The notes below the pieces were generated by a model. It made no database searches and had not been told where the DNA came from. It was given only the letters and a program-made list of their open reading frames with translations. A DNA stretch of 64,000 nucleotides from Antricoccus suffuscus (GTDB taxonomy: Bacteria > Actinomycetota > Actinomycetes > Mycobacteriales > Antricoccaceae). Of the stretch, positions 43,851 to 52,639 are shown piece by piece (position 1 is the stretch's first letter; each line of letters begins with the position of its first letter). The DNA is taken from contig NZ_PVUE01000006.1 in assembly GCF_003003235.1 (NCBI RefSeq), positions 124,001-188,000 of the forward strand, written 5' to 3'. Made by a program: the position numbers and the translations under genes.

Positions 43851-45002
43851 CTACCGTCGTGTACCCGCCGAGGAGACCTGCACTGAGAAGCGTTCCGGAC
43901 TGACCGAGTCCGACCTCAGTCCGCGAGCCTCAAGATCGGCGGGTACACCCTCGCCATCTATCAATGACGCCACGAGCGAGGCAGCGGCGGGGGCGGTTTG
44001 GATGCCGTAGCCGCCCTGTCCTGCAAACCAGAAGAATCCCTCGACCTCGCGGTCATAGCCGATGACCGGCACCCGGTCCGGCGCAAAGTTGCGCAGGCCC
44101 GCCCAGGTACTGCGGACATGTCGCACGTCCAGGCCGGTCGCGTCATTGATGACGTCGATAGCGCGGGCGATCTCGAGTTCATCGGGGCGCGGGTCGCTGG
44201 GCTGTTGGAGCACTTCGTCCGCGGGCGAGCACAAATACTGCTCGCCGTCAGGTTTGACGTAGAACTCGTCGTTGACATCAGCAGCCATCGGCAGTCCCGC
44301 CGTACGCGAGCCGCCCGGCGACGGCACCATGAAGATCGTTCTGCGCAGCGGCCGGATTCCGATCCCCCGCGCGCCGTGAATCGCCGCCACCACGTCAACC
44401 CAGGCTCCCGCCGCATTGACCACCAGTGGCGCTCGATAACGCTGACCTCCGGAGTCGGCGAGGGTCCACATGCCATTCTCGCGATGCGCGGCGACGACCC
44501 GCGCGGCCGCGTGAACGACACCGATTCCCTTGAAGCCGCGCGCGTATCCCTGGTGCAGCGCGTGAACATCGATCTCCCTGGCCTCGGGCTCATAGAGCGC
44601 GGCCGAGACGTAGTCGACGTTGAGGATCGGATTGATTTCGGTCGCCTGCTCGGGCGAGACAATCTGCACGCTCGGCACGAGGCCACGCATCTCGGCGTAC
44701 ATCCGGTCGACCTTCGCCTCATCGCCCTCGGTTGCCACCCAGACCAGTCCCAGTGGCGAGAGCGGCGATCTGTCGAACGTCTCTGATGGGTTTTCGAGGA
44801 ACGCCCGGCTGCCGGTCGTCAGAGCGCGGATCTCGGGTCCACCATAGGTTTCCAAGAAGGTAGCTGCCGACCGTCCCGTCGTGTGAAACGCGAGCGTGGA
44901 CTCCATTTCAAGTATGGCGACCGAGCGCGTCTTCCCCAGTTCGTAGGCCGCCGCGACACCGGCGATGCCACCGCCGATCACAATTACGTCATAAGAGTTC
45001 AT
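43851..45002 (-). CDS. FAD-dependent oxidoreductase, D-arginine-dehydrogenase/DAO type
   Basis: A 383-residue flavoprotein. The dinucleotide motif at the N-terminus is VIVIGGGIAGVAAAYELG. AFHTTGRSAATFLETYGG matches the D-arginine dehydrogenase (DauA) type. VVNAAGAWVDVVAAIHGARG and the C-terminal FWFAGQGGYGIQTAPAAASL are DAO-family signatures. It oxidises an amine or amino acid to an imine. The ATG at 45002 is chosen from homology; no strong ribosome-binding site is seen. It is divergent from the split transketolase operon, sharing ~190 bases of regulatory DNA. Confidence 0.88.
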   Translation of the reverse strand: MNSYDVIVIGGGIAGVAAAYELGKTRSVAILEMESTLAFHTTGRSAATFLETYGGPEIRALTTGSRAFLENPSETFDRSPLSPLGLVWVATEGDEAKVDRMYAEMRGLVPSVQIVSPEQATEINPILNVDYVSAALYEPEAREIDVHALHQGYARGFKGIGVVHAAARVVAAHRENGMWTLADSGGQRYRAPLVVNAAGAWVDVVAAIHGARGIGIRPLRRTIFMVPSPGGSRTAGLPMAADVNDEFYVKPDGEQYLCSPADEVLQQPSDPRPDELEIARAIDVINDATGLDVRHVRSTWAGLRNFAPDRVPVIGYDREVEGFFWFAGQGGYGIQTAPAAASLVASLIDGEGVPADLEARGLRSDSVSPERFSVQVSSAGTRR

Positions 45003-45129
45003 GATCAACAGCGTATCTTTTTCGAGCGCCTGAGCGATATAGGTTCGAGCCACAAAACGTGCAAGCATCCCGGTCTACAGTCGGATTTGGGCGGATCCCT
45101 TGCCTAGGATCCTCGATGTCGGCTATCTT

Positions 45130-45155
45130 TATTTCGGACGATCGCTATATTTCCG
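45130..45155. promoter_or_regulatory. Paired TATTTCGG/TATTTCCG motifs in the divergent promoter
   Basis: TATTTCGG (45130-45137) and TATTTCCG (45148-45155) stand 18 bases apart, close to two helical turns, between the oxidoreductase (-) and transketolase (+) genes. The word recurs upstream of the dimethylformamidase-like gene and between the TetR and ABC-F genes. This is the best candidate TetR site in the island, though it is not a palindrome. Confidence 0.4.
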
Positions 45156-45191
45156 TCAAGTTGACCTCAACACTAAGCAAGGAGCTGCCAC

Positions 45192-46061
45192 GTGGAAACT
45201 ACCGCGCTAGCCGCGCGCCGTGCCTCGATAGCCGATCTAGAGGAGCGGGCGAAATTCATTCGCCTGGAAACTGTGCGCCTCACCCGGATCGCCGGCGCCG
45301 GTCACTATTCCGCCGTCTTCTCGTGCGCGGAGCTTCTGTCGGCCCTCTACTATCACCAGCTCAGGCTCAATCCCGACGAGCCAAGGCATCCCGACCGGGA
45401 CCGCCTAGTCTTAAGCAAAGGGCACGTGGCAATCGGTCTCTACCCTGTGCTGGCTGATCTCGGGTACTACGACTCCGCATTGCTGGACTCCTTCACTCGG
45501 CTCGGCAGCCCATTCGGCGATCACCCAGACATGAAGAAGATCCCCGGCGTCGATTTCAGCGCCGGGTCACTCGGCCACGGACTGTCTGTCGGAGTTGGCA
45601 TGGCACTGGCCGGCCGCATGTCGCAGCGTTCTTACAACACCTGGGTGCTACTTGGCGACGGCGAGCTCGGCGAGGGCCAGATCTGGGAGGCGGCAATGTC
45701 CGCGGGCCACTACAAGCTGGGCCGCCTGCGCGCGATCGTCGATGCCAACCAGCTGTGCATTGATGGGTTTACGAAGGACGTAATGACGGTGGAGCCGATC
45801 GAGGATCGGTTTGCGTCGTTCGGCTGGAACACCGTGCGGATCGACGGTCACGACCTGCCGACCATCCTTGAAACCTTCGCGGCGATCGAGGACGAGGACC
45901 ATACGCGGCCAACATGCATCATTGCCGACACCATCAAAGGCAAGGGCGTCGCTCGCATGGAGCTGAGCCCCGACTGGCACGTTGGCAATCTCGTCGGGCA
46001 GGACTACGACGACGTGGTCGCCGAGCTCACCGTCGGCGTACCGAACGGAGATGTCCGATAA
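45192..46061 (+). CDS. Transketolase, N-terminal (TPP-binding) subunit
   Basis: A 289-residue half-transketolase. It has RLTRIAGAGHYSAVFSCAEL, RDRLVLSKGHVAIGLYPVLA, SLGHGLSVGVGMALAGRM and the TPP/Mg motif LLGDGELGEGQIWEAAMSAG, and ends with DTIKGKGVARME. The start is a GTG seven bases after AAGGAG. The C-terminal half is the next gene, with a one-base overlap (TAATG). Split transketolases are usual in specialised sugar pathways (for example apulose-4-phosphate or sulfoquinovose routes) rather than the pentose cycle. The substrate here is not defined. Confidence 0.93.
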   Translation: METTALAARRASIADLEERAKFIRLETVRLTRIAGAGHYSAVFSCAELLSALYYHQLRLNPDEPRHPDRDRLVLSKGHVAIGLYPVLADLGYYDSALLDSFTRLGSPFGDHPDMKKIPGVDFSAGSLGHGLSVGVGMALAGRMSQRSYNTWVLLGDGELGEGQIWEAAMSAGHYKLGRLRAIVDANQLCIDGFTKDVMTVEPIEDRFASFGWNTVRIDGHDLPTILETFAAIEDEDHTRPTCIIADTIKGKGVARMELSPDWHVGNLVGQDYDDVVAELTVGVPNGDVR

Positions 46062-47080
46062 TGGCTGACTGGCAGGACCAATCCGAAATCTTCAACGGCA
46101 CAGCGAACACCGGCCTGCGTGACACACGCTCCTTCGACGGAAAAGACACTCGCGCGATCCCGGCGTTCGTCTTCGGCGAGGAACTCGCGGACATCGCCGA
46201 CAACGACCCACGCGTCGCCGTACTCACCGCAGACCTAGGGCGCTCCAACCGTGCAATCGACTTCGCCGCCCGGCATCCTGAACGGTTCGTCAACGTCGGG
46301 ATCGCCGAAAAGAACATGATCACCATGGCGGCCGGGATGGCCAGCTGCGGATATGTCACCTTCGCTGCGACTTTCGCGTCCTTCTCGGCGCTGCTGGGCA
46401 CCGAGCAGATCCGCACCGACTGCGCCTACCCGAAGATGCCGGTGCGCGTCGTCGGGCACCATTCGGGCATTTCGATGGGCTTCTACGGCACCAGTCATCA
46501 CAGCCTGGAGGACCTGGGACTGATGCGTACGATCGCCGACCTGACAGTCGTCTGCGCAACCGACGCCAACCATCTTCGCGCCGTACTGCGCGCATCGATG
46601 GATCACCCGGGCGCGATGTACATCCGGCTCGGCCGCGGCCGCGATCCCGAGGTGTACGCCGACGTACCGCAGATTGAGTTCGGCAAGGCGATACGCGTCC
46701 GCGAAGGTAAGGACCTCACGATCTTCGCGACCGGGTCGACGGTGCACCCCTCGCTAGTTGCCGCGGAAACGTTAACTGCGCAGGGGATCCAGACCCGGGT
46801 GGTCGATATGTTCACCGTCAGCCCGCTCGATGTCACAGAGGTCTTGGCCGCCGCGAGAGACACCGGCGCCGTACTCACCGTCGAAGAAGCTAACCGCACC
46901 AACGGACTCGGCACTGCGATCGCCGAGACCCTTTTCGAGGCCGGCGTCTCGGGACTGCGGTTCAAGCGGCACGGCGTACCAGACGAGCACGTGCCGGTGG
47001 GGCCGCCGGCCGCGCTTTATGACCTCTACAAACTCGATGCCCCGGGCATCACACACACCGCATTGGAGCTCTTGAAATGA
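46061..47080 (+). CDS. Transketolase, C-terminal subunit
   Basis: The partner half, 339 aa. The pyrimidine-binding domain has VAVLTADLGRSNRAIDFAAR and RFVNVGIAEKNMITMAAGMA (containing the catalytic Glu of the TPP activation network), and the rest of the active site lies in SHHSLEDLGLMRTI. The C-terminal transketolase domain follows (GSTVHPSLVAAETLTAQGIQ). The ATG at 46061 overlaps the stop of the first half; an earlier in-frame start is rejected. It overlaps the aminotransferase gene by 4 bases, so all three are translated together. Confidence 0.93.
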   Translation: MADWQDQSEIFNGTANTGLRDTRSFDGKDTRAIPAFVFGEELADIADNDPRVAVLTADLGRSNRAIDFAARHPERFVNVGIAEKNMITMAAGMASCGYVTFAATFASFSALLGTEQIRTDCAYPKMPVRVVGHHSGISMGFYGTSHHSLEDLGLMRTIADLTVVCATDANHLRAVLRASMDHPGAMYIRLGRGRDPEVYADVPQIEFGKAIRVREGKDLTIFATGSTVHPSLVAAETLTAQGIQTRVVDMFTVSPLDVTEVLAAARDTGAVLTVEEANRTNGLGTAIAETLFEAGVSGLRFKRHGVPDEHVPVGPPAALYDLYKLDAPGITHTALELLK

Positions 47081-48312
47081 CCGCACCTACGGTCTCCCAT
47101 GACCAGGATCACGCCCTCCGGGAACGTGCCAAGACCGTCCTACCCGGCGGGATGTACGGGCACATGAGCATGCGCCGGATGCCCGATGGGTTCCCACAGT
47201 TCATGGCCCGCGGCAAGGGGTCTCGGCTGTGGGACACCGATGGGAACGAGTACATCGACTTCATGTGCGGCTGGGGGCCGATCGTGCTGGGCCGCCAAGA
47301 CCCGATCGTCGAGGCCGCCGCCGCGAAACAGATGGCCGAGGGTGATTGCCTCAACGGGCCCGGACCGATCATGGTCGAGCTCGCCGAGCTGCTGTGCGAC
47401 ACGATCCCGCACGCCGACTGGGCAATGATGGCCAAGAACGGCACCGATGCCACTACCGCCTGCGTCACGACCGCGCGCGCCGCGACCGGCCGCCGCAAAA
47501 TCCTCATCGCCGGCGGCGCCTATCACGGAGCGATTCCGTGGTGCACGCCCTTGACCGGTGGTGTCATCGCAGAAGACCGTGCCCACCTGGACTACTTCGA
47601 GTACAACGATATCGAGTCGCTGCGCAAGGCCGTCGACGCGGCCGGCGACGACCTGGCTGGCATCATCATCAGCCCGGTGCGCCAAGAACTCGCCCGCACG
47701 CAGGAGCCGGCGACGAGAGAGTTTGCGCAGGAATGCCGCACACTGTGCACCAAAACCGGAGCCGTACTGATCCTCGACGACGTGCGCTGCGGATTCCGCA
47801 TCGACCTCGCCGGCAGCTGGAACTCCCTCGGCGTACAGCCGGACCTCGCCGCGTGGTCGAAGGCGATCGCCAACGGTTACGCGCTGTCGGCGGTCACCGG
47901 TCGCGAGTCGCTGCGGGAGGCGACCCAGACGATGTATGTCACCGGTTCGTTTTGGTACTCGACGGTGGCCATGGCCGCGGCGGTCGCCACCATTACCCAG
48001 CTGCGCGAGACCGACGCACTCGGCCGGATGCGCGCCGCGGGCGAGCAGTGGCGTGCCGGGTTGCTGACCTTGGCCGCGTCGCACGGACTGACAGTCGAGC
48101 ACAGCGGTCCAGTCCAGATGCCGCTCCTGCAGTTCCAGGGCGACGTCGACAGCAAGCTCGCCTTCACGTGGGCGAACGAAGCCGTCAAGCGCGGAGTGTA
48201 TGTACATCCCATACATAACGGGTTTGTCTCCGCCGCGCACACCCCGGCCGACGTCGATGAAGCACTAGACCGGATCGATGGTGCGTTCGCCACTGTCGCA
48301 GCGAGTATCTAG
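47077..48312 (+). CDS. Class III aminotransferase (glutamate-1-semialdehyde-aminomutase-like)
   Basis: A 411-residue PLP enzyme. It has SRLWDTDGNEYIDFMCGWGP, AMMAKNGTDATTACVTTARA, the PLP Asp in LILDDVRCGFRI and the Schiff-base lysine Lys262 in AAWSKAIANGYALSA, close to the HemL/GSA pattern. In this operon it is unlikely to be HemL for haem. It more likely transaminates an aldehyde or keto product made with the transketolase, or moves nitrogen from the amine oxidised by the flavoprotein. It is the last gene of the operon, closed by a strong hairpin. Confidence 0.88.
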   Translation: MTAPTVSHDQDHALRERAKTVLPGGMYGHMSMRRMPDGFPQFMARGKGSRLWDTDGNEYIDFMCGWGPIVLGRQDPIVEAAAAKQMAEGDCLNGPGPIMVELAELLCDTIPHADWAMMAKNGTDATTACVTTARAATGRRKILIAGGAYHGAIPWCTPLTGGVIAEDRAHLDYFEYNDIESLRKAVDAAGDDLAGIIISPVRQELARTQEPATREFAQECRTLCTKTGAVLILDDVRCGFRIDLAGSWNSLGVQPDLAAWSKAIANGYALSAVTGRESLREATQTMYVTGSFWYSTVAMAAAVATITQLRETDALGRMRAAGEQWRAGLLTLAASHGLTVEHSGPVQMPLLQFQGDVDSKLAFTWANEAVKRGVYVHPIHNGFVSAAHTPADVDEALDRIDGAFATVAASI

Positions 48313-48351
48313 CGGTAACGCGGGTTTCTCCAAAATAGAGGCACTTGCGCT

Positions 48352-48397
48352 AACGTCCGGCAAAGTGGTCGTTATAGCGACCACTTTGCCGGACGTT
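48352..48397. terminator. Strong bidirectional terminator hairpin (20-bp perfect stem)
   Basis: AACGTCCGGCAAAGTGGTCG (48352-48371) pairs perfectly with 48378-48397 around the loop TTATAG. It is followed by TTAA and then CAAAAAT, a T/A-rich flank for either direction. It separates the convergent aminotransferase (+) and TetR (-) genes. Confidence 0.85.
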
Positions 48398-48435
48398 TAA
48401 CAAAAATACTCATACCGGCTGTCGATCGCGAGCGA

Positions 48436-49026
48436 TTACTTCTTGCTCACAATCCGGGCAAGTACCTCGTCGAGCATCCGAACCTGCTCCTCACGGGAGG
48501 CACTTCCCTTATATAGTGCGGCTTGCACACTCAACCCGTCCATCAACACGTGTAGCTCGCGGATGGTCCGGTCGATATTGACACCGGGCTGGAGCTCACC
48601 GGCCGCCTCAGCCTCGACAAGGCGCCGACGTACCCGCCCTTGGTAGGTATCCAACTCGTCACCGTTAATCGCGATGAGTTGTTTGTTGCCAACGGCCTGG
48701 CCCCAAAAACTTACCTCTATCGAGGCCAGCAGGCGACGGCGCTTGTCCAACGGAAGGCACTCAAGCATGTACTCGCGCAGCGCAGCGATTCCGGTGAGCT
48801 TTGTCCCTGCGACTCGCTCGACCACCTCGTTGTGTGCGGCGCGCATCGCGGAGGCCATGATGTCTGCCTTGTCTTTGAAGTAGTGCGCGAGCACGCCACT
48901 CGAACAGTTCGCTTCCTTGGCGATCTCACGTGTGGTGGCATTGGCGATACCTTGACGCGCGATTACCCGCCAGGTCGCCTTGATGATGGCGCGACGTCGT
49001 TCCTCATGGTCGACAATCTTTGGCAC
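48436..49026 (-). CDS. TetR family transcriptional regulator (BetI-like)
   Basis: A 196-residue TetR regulator. The N-terminal HTH is IIKATWRVIARQGIANATTR, then EIAKEANCSSGVLAHYFKDK, close to the BetI/choline-regulator pattern with HYF in the recognition helix. The ligand domain begins about residue 60. I start at the GTG at 49024-49026 (GAGG eight bases upstream); a longer in-frame extension is unlike TetR proteins. It is convergent with the aminotransferase operon and divergent from the ABC-F gene, and could regulate either. A CCGAAATA motif lies in its upstream region. Confidence 0.88.
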   Translation of the reverse strand: MPKIVDHEERRRAIIKATWRVIARQGIANATTREIAKEANCSSGVLAHYFKDKADIMASAMRAAHNEVVERVAGTKLTGIAALREYMLECLPLDKRRRLLASIEVSFWGQAVGNKQLIAINGDELDTYQGRVRRRLVEAEAAGELQPGVNIDRTIRELHVLMDGLSVQAALYKGSASREEQVRMLDEVLARIVSKK

Positions 49027-49151
49027 TAAAGGACCTCGACTCAGCAAGCGCGAATAGGGACCGAGAACTCTGCCTCGGAATTCCACCCTAGATGGGACGC
49101 TCGCCCGTGCGTGCCGATGTCCGCCCGTGTCGGAAAAACGGTAAGCGGCAA

Positions 49152-49159
49152 CCGAAATA
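49152..49159. promoter_or_regulatory. CCGAAATA (reverse TATTTCGG) motif between TetR and ABC-F genes
   Basis: The third promoter-region copy of the word found at 43761 and 45130, here in the region that would hold the TetR gene's own promoter. This is what an autoregulated TetR with two further targets would show. Confidence 0.35.
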
Positions 49160-49194
49160 TTCTGGGCTAGCGCGGCAGCCAAGAGGTTAAAACA

Positions 49195-50910
49195 ATGCAG
49201 CGAAAGCCTCCCGTCGTGCAGACTGTCCTAGCCATGGTTCATATAGATATCGCGCAAGTTAGCCACCACCTGCCAGACGGGCGAGTGCTGCTCGATGACG
49301 TGTCGTTTCGCGTCGGCGATGGCACCAAGATGGCGCTCATTGGGGCGAACGGTGCGGGAAAGACCACCCTGATGCGGATCGTGAGCGGTGAGACTGCCGC
49401 TCAGTCGGGCAGCATTTCGCGGGCAGGTTCGGTGGGTGTTATGCGGCAGATGGTCGGGGCCGGCAACGAGAACATTCGGGAGCTGTTGCTTTCGGTGGCT
49501 CCTCCCCGCGTGCGTGCTACAGCCGCCGCAGTCGACGACTGCGAGCTAGCTCTCATGGACACAGACGATGAATCGACCCAAATGACGTACGCCCACGCGT
49601 TGTCCGATTACGCCGACGCCGGTGGCTACGACGCCGAAGTCTTGTGGGACACCTGCTGCATTGCAGCCCTCGATGTTCCCTTCGAACGGGCGAAGTACCG
49701 CGAACTCACGGCGCTGTCTGGTGGTGAGCAGAAGCGCCTTGTTTTGGAAGCGTTGCTGCGCGGGCCGGACAACATACTGCTACTTGATGAGCCGGACAAC
49801 TTCCTGGACGTACCCGGCAAAACCTGGCTCGAAGAACAGCTCACGTCCTCAAGCAAGACCATCTTGTACATCAGCCACGACCGCGAGCTACTCGCGAACA
49901 CCGCGACACAGATCGCGACCATAGAGCTCGGCGGCGCAGGCAACACGGTCTGGATTCATCCGGGCGGTTACCGCACCTACAATGACGCGCGCACGGCCCG
50001 GTTCGCGCGTTTCGAGGAGCTACGTCGGCGCTGGGATGAAGAACACGCCAAGCTGCGCGAACTAATGCTGATGTACAAGAACAAGGCGGCGTTCAACTCC
50101 GACATGGCGAGCCGCTATCAGGCCGCGCAGACCCGCCTTCGCAAATTCGAGGACGCGGGCCCGCCCCAAGGAGTACCTCGAGAGCAGCACGTCTCGATGA
50201 GACTGTCTGGCGGGCGGACGGCCAAACGTGCCGTCGTGTGCGATGCCCTGGAATTGACCGGTCTTATGAAGTCCTTCAGCACCGAGATTTGGTACGGCGA
50301 GCGCCTCGCCGTACTGGGATCGAACGGTTCGGGCAAGTCCCACTTCTTACGTCTCCTCGCCCGCGGCGGCAGCGATCCGGACGCGGAGCACCAGCCGATC
50401 GGCGATGTCGATATCTCTGAAGTCGCACACACCGGCATCGCGAGGCTCGGTTCGCGGGTGCGGCCTGGTTGGTTCATCCAGACTCATGAGCACCCCGAAC
50501 TGATGCGCCGCACCTTGCTGCAGATACTGCACCACGGCGATACGTTCCGAAAAGGATTACCCAGAGAGCAGGCGTCCCGGGTCCTCGACAGATACGAGCT
50601 GGCGCGCAACGCCGAGCAGAAGTTCAGTTCGCTGTCCGGCGGTCAGCAGGCCAGATTCCAGATTCTGTTGCTTGAGCTGTCGGGCGCGACGCTGCTGCTA
50701 CTCGACGAACCGACCGACAACCTTGACCTGCAGTCGGCTGAGGCGTTGGAAGATGGCCTCAACGGGTTCGACGGCACCGTGGTCGCGGTAACCCACGATC
50801 GATGGTTTGCCCGAGGTTTCGATCGATTCCTCGTCTTCGGTACGGACGGCAGCGTGTACGAGTCACCCGAACCGGTGTGGACGGAGACCCGCGTACACCG
50901 TGCACGTTGA
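49195..50910 (+). CDS. ABC-F family ATPase
   Basis: A 571-residue soluble protein with two tandem ABC domains and no membrane segment, the ABC-F layout (ribosome-associated ATPases, some giving antibiotic resistance). ABC1 has GANGAGKTTL, signature ALSGGEQKRLVLEALL and Walker B ILLLDEPDNFLD, which departs from the usual DEPTNHLD. The inter-domain linker (about 270-340) is charged and helical (RRRWDEEHAKLRELMLMYKN). ABC2 has GSNGSGKSHF, SLSGGQQARFQILLLE and LLLDEPTDNLDLQ. The ATG at 49195 has AAGAGG eight bases upstream; an ATG 13 codons later is possible. It is followed by a strong hairpin, so it is monocistronic. Confidence 0.9.
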   Translation: MQRKPPVVQTVLAMVHIDIAQVSHHLPDGRVLLDDVSFRVGDGTKMALIGANGAGKTTLMRIVSGETAAQSGSISRAGSVGVMRQMVGAGNENIRELLLSVAPPRVRATAAAVDDCELALMDTDDESTQMTYAHALSDYADAGGYDAEVLWDTCCIAALDVPFERAKYRELTALSGGEQKRLVLEALLRGPDNILLLDEPDNFLDVPGKTWLEEQLTSSSKTILYISHDRELLANTATQIATIELGGAGNTVWIHPGGYRTYNDARTARFARFEELRRRWDEEHAKLRELMLMYKNKAAFNSDMASRYQAAQTRLRKFEDAGPPQGVPREQHVSMRLSGGRTAKRAVVCDALELTGLMKSFSTEIWYGERLAVLGSNGSGKSHFLRLLARGGSDPDAEHQPIGDVDISEVAHTGIARLGSRVRPGWFIQTHEHPELMRRTLLQILHHGDTFRKGLPREQASRVLDRYELARNAEQKFSSLSGGQQARFQILLLELSGATLLLLDEPTDNLDLQSAEALEDGLNGFDGTVVAVTHDRWFARGFDRFLVFGTDGSVYESPEPVWTETRVHRAR

Positions 50911-50918
50911 ATCACCGC

Positions 50919-50957
50919 ACGGGCAACCCGGATCGGTCGGCAACCGATGTTGCCCGT
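50919..50957. terminator. Terminator hairpin after the ABC-F gene
   Basis: ACGGGCAAC (50919-50927) pairs with GTTGCCCGT (50949-50957). Inside, ATCGGT pairs with ACCGAT. It starts 9 bases after the ABC-F stop and lies between this gene and the convergent glycine-rich protein gene. Confidence 0.78.
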
Positions 50958-51035
50958 CCTCACGTAATACGAACGTCGCCGGACAGAATGTGGAACGCAG
51001 GCTAACCGGCTTGATTGCCGCATGTCGGTTGAGGG

Positions 51036-52457
51036 CTATGTGTGGCGTCCCCGGCTTCGTGTCATGAGCAGCACGAGTCCGCCTGCCAGGATAAGGCCGA
51101 CTCCACCAAGCGCCGCGGGCAACAGCGGCGCGCCAGTCTTTGCCAACTGCGCGTCGTACGCCGTCGGTGTGGCTGCCACCGAATCGACCGAGCCAGCGGT
51201 TGCCGGCGTAGTTGCTGTTGAGGTAGCTGGCGTCGTCGCCGTTGTGGTCGTAGGTGTTGACGGGGGAACGATCTGCGCGGTGACCGTAAGTTGCGTCGTC
51301 TGGGTCGTCGCGCCCAGTTGTGCGGTGATCGTCGTCGTGATCGCGTCAGCAACCTCCGTGGTGTTGATCGAGAACGTCGCGCTGGTCGCGCCGGCCGGGA
51401 TCGTCACGGTCGCCGGCAACGTGATCGCGGGTGAAGACGCGGACAACGCTATGACCGTGTCGCTACCGCTCGCCGGATTCACCGTAACGGTACCGGTCGT
51501 CTCACCGCCGCCGACGAGGCTAGAGTCCGCGACTGTGACACTGGTCAACGAGGTCAACGTATAACTGATGACGACCTGCGGCGCGGCGTCGAGCGCCGCG
51601 GTGCCGGTGGTGCCGCCGGGCGCATAGCTCGACCCGCCGCCACCTGAAGCGAAGTAGCCTCCGCCACCACCGCCGTAGAGACCGCCGCCACCACCGCATC
51701 CACCGCTGTCGCCATTCAAGTCAAAGGTGGGAGTCGCTCCGGCACCGCCTTGACCGATCGCGCCGGGCGATCCCCCGGTTAGTCCTGCGGCACCGCCGCC
51801 GTTAACGCTCGCACCCCCACCCCCGGACCACCCATTGAAACTATCGGCGCCGTCAGCGCCGGGTCCACCACCACCGTCGGCCGAGTAGCACCCCCCGCCA
51901 CCGCCAGGAGCAACGACCAGCCGAGAATCCAGCGAACTGCCACCGCCGCTGGATACGGTGCGCACGTCCGACGCACCACCGCCACCAGCGCCGTTATCGT
52001 GCGGGTCGCCATCCCCAGTGGGAACACCGACACCACCGTCTCCGCCGCCGTTAAACCCACCTGCCACCGACCCGTCGGGACCGCCGTTCGCCCCCGGTCC
52101 GCCGACCTCCACAAAAAGCGTCTGCCCGGCCGTGACCGAATAGCCGGTAATCGACGCTGTTCCACCCGGCCCGCCGGTCGAAAACGGATTGGCGCCGCCG
52201 GGCGCACCGACGGCGGACACATCAACCATCGCCACCCCGTCCGGCACGGTGAATGTCTGTTCGCCCCCGGTGTAGCCGTAGGTGCACGTGACCACCTGGC
52301 CCGACTGCACGCAGCCGTTCGGCAGGCCCGGAGCCGCGTAGGACGGCGTACTGAAACCTGGAAGCGTCACCGCCACCAACGGAGCCAGCAGTAGCGCTCC
52401 GACGGCCATGCGCCGCGATGAGCGCCCTTTCCTTGTACGACGGACCCCTGCTGGCAT
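51036..52457 (-). CDS. Glycine-rich surface protein with LAKTG sortase signal
   Basis: A 473-residue cell-wall protein. A signal peptide (RRMAVGALLLAPLVAVTLPG, cleaved near SYAAPG) leads to a beta-rich part with TCTYGYTGGEQTFTVPDG, then a Gly-rich domain with many GGGG runs. An Ig-like part follows (VTVNPASGSDTVIALSASSP), then a Thr/Pro/Ala-rich stalk. The end is a sorting signal: LAKTG (438-442), a hydrophobic helix and SRGRHT. The LAxTG motif is that used by class E sortases of high-GC Gram-positives. The ATG has GAGGGG six bases upstream. No sortase gene is in the window. Its function is unknown; adhesion is possible. Confidence 0.87.
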   Translation of the reverse strand: MPAGVRRTRKGRSSRRMAVGALLLAPLVAVTLPGFSTPSYAAPGLPNGCVQSGQVVTCTYGYTGGEQTFTVPDGVAMVDVSAVGAPGGANPFSTGGPGGTASITGYSVTAGQTLFVEVGGPGANGGPDGSVAGGFNGGGDGGVGVPTGDGDPHDNGAGGGGASDVRTVSSGGGSSLDSRLVVAPGGGGGCYSADGGGGPGADGADSFNGWSGGGGASVNGGGAAGLTGGSPGAIGQGGAGATPTFDLNGDSGGCGGGGGLYGGGGGGYFASGGGGSSYAPGGTTGTAALDAAPQVVISYTLTSLTSVTVADSSLVGGGETTGTVTVNPASGSDTVIALSASSPAITLPATVTIPAGATSATFSINTTEVADAITTTITAQLGATTQTTQLTVTAQIVPPSTPTTTTATTPATSTATTPATAGSVDSVAATPTAYDAQLAKTGAPLLPAALGGVGLILAGGLVLLMTRSRGRHT

Positions 52458-52639
52458 ACACAACCCCTCGTCAAGGGATCAAGCATTAGCGCAGGCCAGA
52501 CCCCAAATTGCGTCAGTTTCGCCGACGTTACGGGATGCACTTGCACATAAGAAGACCCAGAAGCGACATCGCAACAGCACCGATACCTACGCGCCGTACG
52601 CGCTGGCCGTGCCGCGATACGTCGTTCGCCCTGATTGTT

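Noticed and set aside
47077-48312. HemL (haem synthesis)
   Set aside because: The context is a catabolic operon with a split transketolase; only the fold and motif are shared.
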